This document shows, piece after piece, positions 1 to 6,911 of a stretch of DNA of 7,851 nt. A program made the position numbers and the translations under genes. The stretch spans positions 1-7,851 of the forward strand of contig JAJXXG010000819.1 in assembly GCA_021781255.1 (NCBI GenBank), read 5' to 3'. Source of the stretch: Acidobacteriota bacterium. Its GTDB lineage: Bacteria; Acidobacteriota; Terriglobia; Terriglobales; Acidobacteriaceae. The notes beneath the pieces are model-generated. The model was not told the DNA's origin and ran no database searches. It saw only the letters and a program-made list of their open reading frames with translations. The stretch's first letter is position 1, and each line of letters begins with the position of its first letter.

Positions 1-1
1 C

Positions 2-43
2 CATCTGCTCTTCTAGCGATTCCTGAATCCCGAGCGCGTCTCG
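2..43 (+). other. dnaE: Upstream in-frame dnaE sequence interrupted by TAG
   Basis: Read in the dnaE frame, bases 2-43 give H-L-L-F-stop-R-F-L-N-P-E-R-V-S, directly followed by MPDIDVDF. DnaE proteins normally read LLFERFLNPERVSMPDID here, so the stop at 14-16 replaces a Glu codon (GAG to TAG is one base). The first residue, His (CAT), is also unusual where Asp (GAT) is common. Two apparent substitutions within the first 14 bases, beside otherwise perfect sequence, suggest low-quality bases at a contig end rather than a real nonsense mutation in an essential gene. The observation is direct; the explanation is inferred. Confidence 0.8.
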
Positions 44-2344
44 ATGCCCGATATCGACGTGGATTTCTGCATGAATCGGCGCGGCGAGGTGATCGACTAT
101 GTAACACGCAAGTACGGCCGCGACCAGGTAGCCCAGATCATCACCTTCAATACCATGGCCGCGAAGGCGTCCATCAAAGATTGCGGTCGTGCCCTCGACA
201 TGCCTTATGGGGATGTGGATCGCATCGCCAAGCTGGTGCCCGCCACTATCGGCATGACCCTCGACAAGGCGCTGGAAGAATCCCCCGACCTGCGCAAGGT
301 GTACGACAGCGACCAGCAGATTCGCGAGCTGATCGACACCGCAAAAAAACTCGAGGGGCTGGTTCGCGGATCGGGCGTGCACGCGGCTGGAGTGGTCATT
401 TCACCGCGGCCTCTTACCGAGCTGGTGCCGGTCGTCAAGACCAAGAACGACGAAATTGTGACCGCTTACGATATGAAGGCGGTTGAAAAAATGGGCTTGC
501 TCAAAATGGACTTTTTGGGCCTGACGACGCTAACGATTATTACCGACTGCGTGAAGCTCATTGAGGAACATCGCCGAGAAAAACTCGATATCGAATCCAT
601 TCTCTCCACCGACCGCGAGACCTTCGAGAAGGTTTTTCACTCCGCACTCACGTCAGGCGTATTTCAGTTTGAATCGGGAGGCATGCGCGACGTACTGCGC
701 CGATACAAACCCGATTCGATCGAAGACCTGACGGCGTTGAACGCGCTGTACAGGCCCGGGCCGATCCAGGGCGGAATGATCGACGATTTCATCGAGCGCA
801 AGTGGGGCCGGCGCAAAGTCGAGTACATGCTTCCCCCGCTCGAGCAGATCCTGAAAGAGACTCTGGGGGTGATCGTCTATCAGGAACAGGTGATGCAGAT
901 CGCCAACGTTCTGGCCAGCTACTCACTCGGCGAGGCGGATCTGCTGCGCCGCGCCATGGGCAAGAAGAACGCCGAGGAGATGGCCAGGCAGCGCGACCGT
1001 TTTATCAGCGGCGCGGTGGCCAATGGATTCCCGAAGGATACCGCCGGGGAGATCTTCGACCAGATGGACAAATTTGCCGGTTACGGCTTCAATAAGTCGC
1101 ACTCGGCGGCCTACGCGTGGGTGGCTTACCAGACGGCGTATCTGAAGACGCACTACCCGGTCGAATTCATGGCTGCCCTGCTGACGTCGGAGACCTCGAA
1201 GCCCGAGAGCGTGGTCAAGTACATTGGCGAGTGCCGCGAAATGGGCATCCGCGTGGAGCCGCCGGACGTGCAGGTCTCTGGGGCGCAGTTCACTCCCCAG
1301 GCCACGACCGAAGGCGAAGCCATCCGCTTCGGACTGGCCGCGGTAAAGAATGTCGGCGGCAATGCAATCGAGTCCATTCTTCATGCCCGCGCTGAAGCCG
1401 GGGGCCGCTTCAAGCACTTCTGGGAGTTCTGCGAAAAGGTTGACCTGCGGGTGATGAACAAGCGTGTGATCGAGTCGCTCATCAAGGCCGGCGCGCTGGA
1501 CTCGCTCGGCGCCCGCGGCCAGATCACCGCTGCCATCGATAAAGCCATGGAGCGCGCCCAGAAGGCGCAGCGCGACGCTGCGCAGGGACAAAGCGGGCTG
1601 TTCGGCCTGTTCGACGAGGCGCCGACGCCGGGCCGGAATGCCGATGCGCTTCCTCCTGCCCCGGAATGGGAAGAGAGCGTGCGGCTGGCCAATGAAAAAG
1701 AGGTGCTGGGATTCTTTGTTTCCGGCCACCCCCTGGACAAATATGCAGAGAAGCTGCGCAACCTTCCGGGCGTAATCACAGTGGCCGAGGCGCTCGAACG
1801 AAAGCCGCCAGAACGGCGCTGGGGCAGCCAGTCAGACGCGGCCGACGAGATCCAGGTCGCAGGCATGCTCCACGGTCTACGGGTGCAAAAAAGCCGCCGC
1901 GATCAGCGTCTGTACGCGCAGGCCGCCCTGGAAGATGCCACCGGCAAGATCGATCTGATCTGCTTCGCCCGGGACTATGAACGGCTTGCGGAGCAACTCA
2001 AGATGGAAGTGCCGGTATTACTGCGCGGCATGCTGATGGGCGAAGAAGACTCCGCGCCCAAGATCTCGGTCAGCCAGGTGCAGGCCCTTGAAGACGTGCA
2101 GATTAAGTTGCCTTCCGCCGTGCGCATCCGCATCAATCTCGACCGCGCCACAGAGGAGATGCTCACCGGCATCAAGAGTGCTGCCGACGCCGCGCCAGGA
2201 CCCGGCAAAGTGATGCTTCACCTCGAAAAAAAAGGCGAATACGCAGTAGTGCTGGAACCTGAAGCCATGAGTGTAGCCGCCGACCGGGGCTGGATGGAGC
2301 GCATCGAAGAAGTCGCAGGCAAGGGATCTGTGCAGGCAATCTGA
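44..2344 (+). CDS. dnaE: DNA polymerase III alpha subunit, C-terminal ~766 residues (5' partial)
   Basis: Catalytic subunit of the replicative polymerase. Position 44 is only the first ATG inside the gene: the coding frame continues upstream with LLF-stop-RFLNPERVS, which is normal DnaE sequence, so the true start and about 400 residues (PHP domain, first part of the palm) lie outside the window. Residues are numbered from this ATG. The palm motif PDIDVDF (2-8) carries two catalytic aspartates (D3, D5). The third is D156 in KMDFLGL, at the spacing usual for the family. Other family blocks are GVFQFES (205-211), YRPGP (236-240) and FNKSHSAAYA (349-358). A helix-hairpin-helix region lies near 470-490. 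QSGLF (516-520) matches the internal beta-clamp-binding motif, and an OB-fold domain spans about 603-685. The C-terminus ends normally at TGA 2342-2344. Identification is very secure; whether the whole gene is intact is not (see the TAG at 14-16). Confidence 0.96.
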   Translation: MPDIDVDFCMNRRGEVIDYVTRKYGRDQVAQIITFNTMAAKASIKDCGRALDMPYGDVDRIAKLVPATIGMTLDKALEESPDLRKVYDSDQQIRELIDTAKKLEGLVRGSGVHAAGVVISPRPLTELVPVVKTKNDEIVTAYDMKAVEKMGLLKMDFLGLTTLTIITDCVKLIEEHRREKLDIESILSTDRETFEKVFHSALTSGVFQFESGGMRDVLRRYKPDSIEDLTALNALYRPGPIQGGMIDDFIERKWGRRKVEYMLPPLEQILKETLGVIVYQEQVMQIANVLASYSLGEADLLRRAMGKKNAEEMARQRDRFISGAVANGFPKDTAGEIFDQMDKFAGYGFNKSHSAAYAWVAYQTAYLKTHYPVEFMAALLTSETSKPESVVKYIGECREMGIRVEPPDVQVSGAQFTPQATTEGEAIRFGLAAVKNVGGNAIESILHARAEAGGRFKHFWEFCEKVDLRVMNKRVIESLIKAGALDSLGARGQITAAIDKAMERAQKAQRDAAQGQSGLFGLFDEAPTPGRNADALPPAPEWEESVRLANEKEVLGFFVSGHPLDKYAEKLRNLPGVITVAEALERKPPERRWGSQSDAADEIQVAGMLHGLRVQKSRRDQRLYAQAALEDATGKIDLICFARDYERLAEQLKMEVPVLLRGMLMGEEDSAPKISVSQVQALEDVQIKLPSAVRIRINLDRATEEMLTGIKSAADAAPGPGKVMLHLEKKGEYAVVLEPEAMSVAADRGWMERIEEVAGKGSVQAI

Positions 2345-2388
2345 CAGGAATGGGTCACGAGCAGGCAAACCGCAACGCATGAGGGACT

Positions 2389-3360
2389 GTGCGATATAGA
2401 AGATTGGGCAATGGCCCACTTGAAGTTTCGGAGTTGAGCTTTGGCACCTGGCTCACGGTAGCCGGCGGAATTGCGCGCGATCAGGCCATGCGCTCAATTC
2501 AAGCGGCACTGGATCACGGCATCACCCTGTTCGACACGGCGAATCAGTACGGGGCCGGAGAAGCCGAGCGGGTGCTGGGCGAAGCCCTTCGCCCATACGC
2601 CCGCGACCGCTACCTGATCGCAACCAAGCTCTACTTTCCTGTTGGCGACGAGCCGGATCGGGGGCTTTCCGCCGCTCAGATTGAGAAGCAACTGAACCGC
2701 TCGCTGGAGCGTCTTGGCGCCGACTACGTGGATCTCTATCAATGCCACCGCTTCGACAACGATACACCGCTTGAAGAGACCATGATGGCCCTGGATCGCG
2801 CGGTGCGTGCCGGGAAGGTGCGCGCCATCGGCTTCAGCGAGTGGACCGCGGGACAGATTGACGCCGCGGCCGGCATCGCCGCCAGCAGCGCGCTGCTTTC
2901 TTTTTCTTCAAGCCAGCCGCAGTATTCCATGCTGTGGCGCAAGCCAGAAGAAAGTGTCTTTGCCGCCTGCGTGCGCCACGGTATCGGCAACCTGGCCTTT
3001 TCGCCGCTGGCGCACGGCGTGCTCACGGGAAAATATCTTCCCGGCCAGCCGCCTCCGCCGGGCACCCGGGCCGCCAGTGAGACCATGAATCAATTCATGG
3101 AAACGGCCGGGCGTCATTACCGGTCGGACTATCTTCTTGAAGCCGTGGCTCAGCTCAAGCCCATTGCCATGGAGCTTGGCCTGACCATGGCGCAAATGGC
3201 ACTGGCCTGGGTACTGCGCCGTGATGAAGTGGCATCGGCAATCATCGGCGCATCCCGGCCTGAACAGGTCGCCGACAATGTCAAAGCCGTCGGCGCGGTG
3301 CTTCCTGCAGAGGCTCTTGCGCAGATCGATCACGCGCTCAAGGGAGCGACGGTTACATAG
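2389..3360 (+). CDS. Aldo/keto reductase (Kv-beta/YghZ-like AKR)
   Basis: A 323-residue NAD(P)H-dependent aldo/keto reductase of (beta/alpha)8 barrel type, expected to be cytosolic and to reduce aldehydes or ketones; the substrate cannot be told from sequence. The family catalytic tetrad is present: D49 and Y54 in FDTANQYG, K80 in ATKLYF, and H120 in LYQCHRFD. Cofactor-binding blocks are FSPLAHGVLTGKY (204-216) and IIGASRPEQVADN (285-297), both typical of the potassium-channel beta-subunit/YghZ branch. The start is GTG: the same frame has a TGA at 2380-2382, so no earlier start is possible, and GAGG at 2381-2384 lies 4 bases before it. The MRYRRLGNGPLEVS N-terminus is what the family expects. 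It follows dnaE by 44 bases in the same direction and could be read through from it, though no functional link is evident. It converges on the decayed cytochrome gene. Confidence 0.93.
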   Translation: MRYRRLGNGPLEVSELSFGTWLTVAGGIARDQAMRSIQAALDHGITLFDTANQYGAGEAERVLGEALRPYARDRYLIATKLYFPVGDEPDRGLSAAQIEKQLNRSLERLGADYVDLYQCHRFDNDTPLEETMMALDRAVRAGKVRAIGFSEWTAGQIDAAAGIAASSALLSFSSSQPQYSMLWRKPEESVFAACVRHGIGNLAFSPLAHGVLTGKYLPGQPPPPGTRAASETMNQFMETAGRHYRSDYLLEAVAQLKPIAMELGLTMAQMALAWVLRRDEVASAIIGASRPEQVADNVKAVGAVLPAEALAQIDHALKGATVT

Positions 3361-3418
3361 AAGCCATCCCCCTCAAGAATTGCGGCTGAACGCGATGCGG
3401 GGCAAAGCCTGCGCATTG

Positions 3419-4083
3419 CTACCGATCCAACGTCGATGCGAACGATTCAGCACGGCGAGCTCTCGTCACCAGGGCCTGCTGCGGGATGGGCTCAAAAATC
3501 GGCGGCTCCGAGCCAAGATCGCCGCCGGGCTGCAACTGCTCGCTGAATGCGACCTCTTGCGACGAGAGACCTTTCTCGCCGTAAACCCCGGCCCAGCTCA
3601 GAGCCGCGTGCCGGCTGCGCAAGGGTTCCTCGTATTCACTCTCATGACACGACAGGCAATTGCCTGCCGTGAGGTGATCGCTGATTACAAACCCGTGATG
3701 GTACCCCTTCTTCTGTCCGGGCGCCGACTGATGACAATCGAGACAGTTGACGCCCTTGTTCGCATGCACCGACATCTCATACTCGTGCACCACGGCATAC
3801 TGAAAAGCCGAGCGTGACACTCTGCGCACTTGCCCGAAGCCCGCACGAAATCCGCGCCAGGCTGCTCCGTCTCAACCTTAGCCCGAACACGGTTCGCAAG
3901 AAATGCAGCAATGATGCGCGCACATGCAATCACAACTGCCACAAATACAGAACGGAATGAAATGGACTGAACGCCGAGGGGAATTGACCGGAGATCCGTT
4001 CCGCAGGCAACACAATGCGTGCCGCCAAGAGGGACGCCGCAGATTTAGCAGGGCAGGCCGCCAGCGGCAACGGCATTCCGCAT
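3419..4083 (-). pseudogene. Decayed zinc-ribbon, membrane-anchored multiheme cytochrome c (HAO-like), fragment
   Basis: Joining - strand frames from the ATG at 4083-4081 gives one coherent protein. A zinc ribbon comes first: C12xxC15 and C24xxC27 followed by GTDLR. A hydrophobic helix follows (about 43-62, FVAVVIACARIIAAFLA, with a disruptive Arg at 56). After a basic NRVRAK stretch comes ADFVRASGKCAECH. Heme-c motifs are CAECH (3828-3814), CLDCH (3745-3731) and CLSCH (3658-3644), with context VVHEYEMSVHANKGVNCLDCH and SCHESEYEEPLRSRHAA resembling hydroxylamine oxidoreductase/octaheme-type cytochromes. Lesions: TAA at codon 13 (4047-4045), in the middle of the first CxxC where PC-x-ICG is expected; a frameshift near the four A's at 3803-3806, between the first heme motif and QYAVVHEYE; and no further CxxCH after EQLQPGG (about 3525), the frame ending at 3419 in unrelated-looking residues. 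AGGA sits 10 bases before the ATG. The family is inferred from motifs and recall; the lesions are seen directly. Confidence 0.83.
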
Positions 4084-4108
4084 CGCGCACCGATCCTGGC
4101 GAGGCTGT

Positions 4109-4118
4109 GACTTAAGTC
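4109..4118. promoter_or_regulatory. 10-bp perfect palindrome in the divergent intergenic region
   Basis: GACTTAAGTC is a perfect 10-base palindrome between the cytochrome remnant (starting at 4083, - strand) and qNOR (4203, +). It could be a dimer-binding operator controlling either gene. It does not match the FNR/DNR consensus (TTGAT-N4-ATCAA), and no NorR-type (GT-N7-AC) or clear NsrR site was found nearby. A palindrome this short can arise by chance. Confidence 0.25.
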
Positions 4119-4146
4119 CCTGCAACACTCCGGCCGGTGTACTAAC

Positions 4147-4174
4147 TTGGCAACAGCAGCAATCAATTTCGAAT
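4147..4174 (+). promoter_or_regulatory. Candidate sigma70-type promoter for qNOR
   Basis: TTGGCA (4147-4152, 5 of 6 to TTGACA), a 16-base spacer, then TCGAAT (4169-4174, 4 of 6 to TATAAT). It lies in the most AT-rich part of the gap and ends 28 bases before the qNOR ATG. The match is moderate and rests on position and consensus only. Confidence 0.3.
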
Positions 4175-4192
4175 TCTTTCATGCGGAACTGC

Positions 4193-4196
4193 GAGG
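4193..4196 (+). promoter_or_regulatory. Ribosome binding site of qNOR
   Basis: GAGG lies 6 bases before the ATG at 4203. It fixes this start over the earlier ATG at 4181, which is in another frame and closes after ten codons at 4213. Confidence 0.6.
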
Positions 4197-4202
4197 CAAT
4201 CC

Positions 4203-6497
4203 ATGAGTTATAAACGTTATTGGCTGGCGCTGGCCGCGGTGATCATCGGCTCGTTTGCCGTGCTGGGCGGAGTTGGGCGCAAGATGATCAGCGAAGCTCC
4301 ACCCATACCGGATGTGTATACCACGGACGGACAACTACTCTTCACCGGCAGCACCATTACCGACGGACAGGGCGTGTGGCAATCCATCGGCGGACAGGAG
4401 ATTGGCACAGTGTGGGGACACGGCGCCTATGTGGCGCCCGACTGGAGCGCCGACTGGCTCCATCGCGAATCGGAATTTCTGCTCGACCGCTGGGCACGGC
4501 AGTCCGGCGTGCCGTACTTCACTGCTCTCGATGCCGACCGGCAGGCCGTACTGAAGGCACGGCTGGTTCGCGTGATGCGCACGAATACCTACGATCCATC
4601 CACCCATCGCGTGGTGCTGGACGCCGATCGCGCAGCCGCCTTCCATGCATTGGCGGCGTACTACACAGACGTCTTTGCCAACGGAAGGAAGGCCTACGCT
4701 ATTCCCGCCGGCGCGCTCACAAATTCCACCAAGCAGGCGCAGCTTGCCGCGTTCTTCTGGTGGAGCGCCTGGGCTACCGGAACCGATCGCCCGGGCACGG
4801 ACGTCACATATACCAACAACTGGCCTCATGAGACGCTGATTCATAACAACCCTACGCCGGGAGCCGTCATGTGGAGCCTGATAAGCTTCTTCGGCTTGCT
4901 TGCGGGTATCGGCGGGCTGGTGTGGTGGTATCAATCGCAAGAGAAGTTTGAGGTGACCGGCCCCTTCCCGAAGCGTGACCCGTTTCTTGGCCTGCAACCG
5001 ACACCCTCACAACGCGCCACCATCAAATACTTTCTGGTTGTCGTGGCACTGTGGGGGATACAAATCCTGATGGGCGCGCTGACCGCGCACTACGGAGTCG
5101 AGGGGCAAGGTTTCTATGGATTTCCGCTGGACAAGTACCTGCCTTACGCCATCACGCGCACCTGGCATCTGCAACTGGCGATATTCTGGATCGCTACGTC
5201 GTGGCTGGCCACTGGACTTTACGTCGGCCCCGCCGTCAGCGGCCACGAGCCGAAGTTCCAGCACCTCGGCGTCAATGTGCTGTTTGCCGCACTGGTTCTT
5301 GTCGTTGGCGGATCGCTGGCCGGCGAGTGGATGGGCATTCAGCAGAAGCTTGGCAACCTCTGGTTCTGGTTCGGCTCGCAGGGCTTCGAATATGTCGATC
5401 TTGGCCGCTTCTGGCAACTGTTGCTGTTCATCGGCCTGCTTCTTTGGCTGGTGCTGATGGTCCGCGCTCTGAAGCCGGCGCTGGTGCGCAGAAGCGAGGA
5501 CCGGCCGCTGCTCTCGCTCTTCTTAATCTCGTCGATCGCCATACCGCTGTTTTACGCTGCAGGGCTGATGTACGGCCAGCGCAGCAACCTGGTCACTGCG
5601 GAATACTGGCGCTGGTGGGTAGTGCACCTCTGGGTTGAAGGCTTTTTCGAGGTCTTTGCCACAGTGGTGATTGCATTCCTCTTTACGCGGCTGAAACTAC
5701 TGGAGATTCGTGGAGCCACGCGCGCCGTACTCTTTTCCACGACCATCTTCCTGTCGGGCGGAATCATCGGAACCTTCCATCATCTTTACTTTGCCGGCTC
5801 CGGTCCCGCGGTGATCGCGCTGGGCGCTATCTTCAGCGCGCTTGAGGTGGTTCCGCTCACGCTCATCGGCTATGAAGCCTGGGAGAATCTGCGCCTTGCG
5901 CGGCCGGTGGAACATGCTCCCTGGATCGCCAACTACAAATGGCCGATTTATTTCTTTGTCGCCGTTGCCTTCTGGAACCTGGTGGGCGCCGGACTTTTCG
6001 GATTTCTTATTAACCCGCCCATTGCGCTCTACTACATGCAAGGACTCAACCTGACTCCTGTCCACGGTCACACCGCGCTCTTCGGCGTCTACGGAATGCT
6101 GGGGCTTGGGCTCACACTCTTCTGCCTGCGCGTGCTGCAACCGGGACGCGTCTGGAAGGAAGGCGTCCTGCGAGTCTCATTCTGGCTGATTAACCTTGGG
6201 CTTGTCTTCATGGTTGTTCTGAGCATGTTCCCGATCGGCATTATGCAGGCATGGGCCTCGGTCGAGCGGGGTACCTGGTACGCCAGGTCGGCCGAATTTC
6301 TGCAGTCGCCGCTGATGCAGTCTCTGCGTTGGATGCGTGTTCCCGGCGACGTGCTCTTTGCCGCCGGCGCAGCTCTACTCGGATGGTTCATTCTCGGGCT
6401 GCTGACGGGGCACTCTTTTTCGCCGACGGAAGGCTCCAACAGCGCGAGGCGCTCGAGCAAGATCAACGACGAGCGCAAGGAGGCGGTTGCAGTCTGA
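4203..6497 (+). CDS. norZ: Quinol-dependent nitric oxide reductase (qNOR)
   Basis: A 764-residue single-chain NO reductase of the heme-copper oxidase superfamily: 2 NO + 2 e- + 2 H+ to N2O + H2O, with electrons from membrane quinol. An N-terminal membrane helix (about 6-24) precedes a NorC-like domain outside the membrane (about 35-215) with no CxxCH. The only cysteine is C641, so no heme c is bound, which marks qNOR rather than cNOR. About 13 further helices follow from residue 221. Likely metal ligands: H322 in TWHLQ (heme b); H475 and E479 in VVHLWVEGFFE and H526/H527 in TFHHLYF (non-heme iron FeB); H621 and H623 in PVHGHTALFG (hemes b3 and b). All expected catalytic residues are present and the length is normal. 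The charged C-terminal tail (740-764) is unremarkable. It is divergent from the decayed multiheme cytochrome and has no visible norQ/norD neighbours, as usual for qNOR. Likely roles are NO detoxification or the last step of a partial denitrification. Some databases call this gene norB. Confidence 0.96.
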   Translation: MSYKRYWLALAAVIIGSFAVLGGVGRKMISEAPPIPDVYTTDGQLLFTGSTITDGQGVWQSIGGQEIGTVWGHGAYVAPDWSADWLHRESEFLLDRWARQSGVPYFTALDADRQAVLKARLVRVMRTNTYDPSTHRVVLDADRAAAFHALAAYYTDVFANGRKAYAIPAGALTNSTKQAQLAAFFWWSAWATGTDRPGTDVTYTNNWPHETLIHNNPTPGAVMWSLISFFGLLAGIGGLVWWYQSQEKFEVTGPFPKRDPFLGLQPTPSQRATIKYFLVVVALWGIQILMGALTAHYGVEGQGFYGFPLDKYLPYAITRTWHLQLAIFWIATSWLATGLYVGPAVSGHEPKFQHLGVNVLFAALVLVVGGSLAGEWMGIQQKLGNLWFWFGSQGFEYVDLGRFWQLLLFIGLLLWLVLMVRALKPALVRRSEDRPLLSLFLISSIAIPLFYAAGLMYGQRSNLVTAEYWRWWVVHLWVEGFFEVFATVVIAFLFTRLKLLEIRGATRAVLFSTTIFLSGGIIGTFHHLYFAGSGPAVIALGAIFSALEVVPLTLIGYEAWENLRLARPVEHAPWIANYKWPIYFFVAVAFWNLVGAGLFGFLINPPIALYYMQGLNLTPVHGHTALFGVYGMLGLGLTLFCLRVLQPGRVWKEGVLRVSFWLINLGLVFMVVLSMFPIGIMQAWASVERGTWYARSAEFLQSPLMQSLRWMRVPGDVLFAAGAALLGWFILGLLTGHSFSPTEGSNSARRSSKINDERKEAVAV

Positions 6498-6529
6498 GCC
6501 GACGACACCGGCGCTTCAAAACCTGGTCT

Positions 6530-6568
6530 CCGTGCGGCACGGCGAGCATTCTCCACGCTCCGTGCCGC
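6530..6568. repeat. Inverted repeat / strong hairpin downstream of qNOR
   Basis: GCGGCACGG (6534-6542) and CCGTGCCGC (6560-6568) are perfect 9-base complements around a 17-base loop. The left arm also folds on itself: CCGTGC-G-GCACGG at 6530-6542 is an interrupted palindrome, so two alternative hairpins compete. It starts 33 bases after the qNOR stop. There is no T-run after it, so it is not a classical intrinsic terminator; it might stabilise the transcript end, assist termination or bind a protein. Confidence 0.5.
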
Positions 6569-6899
6569 GGATCCAGGCCATGCGGCCAAGACAAGCGCAT
6601 GCGAAGGCCGGGCCCACGAATCTACCGGCATGGCTGACAAGGTCAACCCCAGGCGGGCCACGGAAGAGAATTTCGGCGCCAGCACCGACCTCCAATCCCT
6701 CGGCACCGTCCCTTTTGAACTGATCACTCGAACGATTCCCCTGGACACGGAAAAGTGGCGCACGCGGGCTTCCTGCGCCTATCCATCGCGATTTTCACGA
6801 ACACGATGTTGTGCGGCCCAATCATCACCTAACTGCGGGGAAGACTCCGCATCATTCGCTGCCGCACGGGCATTCTCGCTTCTCCGCCGCGCCCCCGGC

Positions 6900-6911
6900 T
6901 ACACTGAAGCT
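6900..6911 (+). promoter_or_regulatory. Candidate -10 element giving a leaderless SDR transcript
   Basis: TACACT (6900-6905, 4 of 6 to TATAAT) ends six bases before the GTG at 6912, so a normal start site would fall at or next to the first base of the start codon. No Shine-Dalgarno sequence precedes this GTG, which agrees with leaderless translation. No good -35 box is visible. This is inferred from spacing only. Confidence 0.35.

Larger units (their letters stand above)
6498..6911. other. Intergenic stretch with no convincing gene
   Basis: I recognise no protein here in any of the six frames. The + frame open from 6630 into the SDR encodes about 94 residues rich in Arg, Ser and Thr that do not resemble an SDR N-terminus. 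No tRNA or U-tract terminator was seen. The only clear structure is the inverted repeat at 6530-6568. A weaker one (TGCGG, 8-base loop, CCGCA) lies in the downstream half near 6834-6851. Confidence 0.55.

Noticed and set aside
923..1729. 268-residue - strand open frame inside dnaE
   Set aside because: Lies wholly within conserved dnaE codons; a long antisense frame is expected in GC-rich coding sequence.
2226..2233. Run of eight A's in dnaE as a programmed frameshift site
   Set aside because: It is a plain Glu-Lys-Lys stretch and the frame continues normally to the expected C-terminus; no stimulatory structure was seen. Similar A-runs at 343-349 and near 1885 are also in frame.
3221..3817. 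198-residue + strand open frame over the AKR end and cytochrome remnant
   Set aside because: It is antisense to clear CxxCH-coding sequence and overlaps the aldo/keto reductase in another frame; composition is Arg/Leu-rich with no recognisable motif.
3878..4090. Cys-rich 70-residue - strand frame starting near 4090
   Set aside because: Its cysteines come from reading the zinc-ribbon and helix region in the wrong frame; the adjacent frame gives the meaningful CxxC and membrane helix.
4181..4213. Ten-codon upstream reading frame overlapping the qNOR start
   Set aside because: No ribosome binding site of its own was seen, and so short a frame arises easily by chance.
6089..6763. 224-residue - strand open frame at the end of qNOR
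   Set aside because: Over half is antisense to conserved qNOR helices and the rest shows no known motif.
6630..6911. ATG at 6630 as the start of the SDR
   Set aside because: The added 94 residues are Arg/Ser/Thr-rich and unlike an SDR N-terminus; the GTG at 6912 gives the normal distance to the Rossmann motif.
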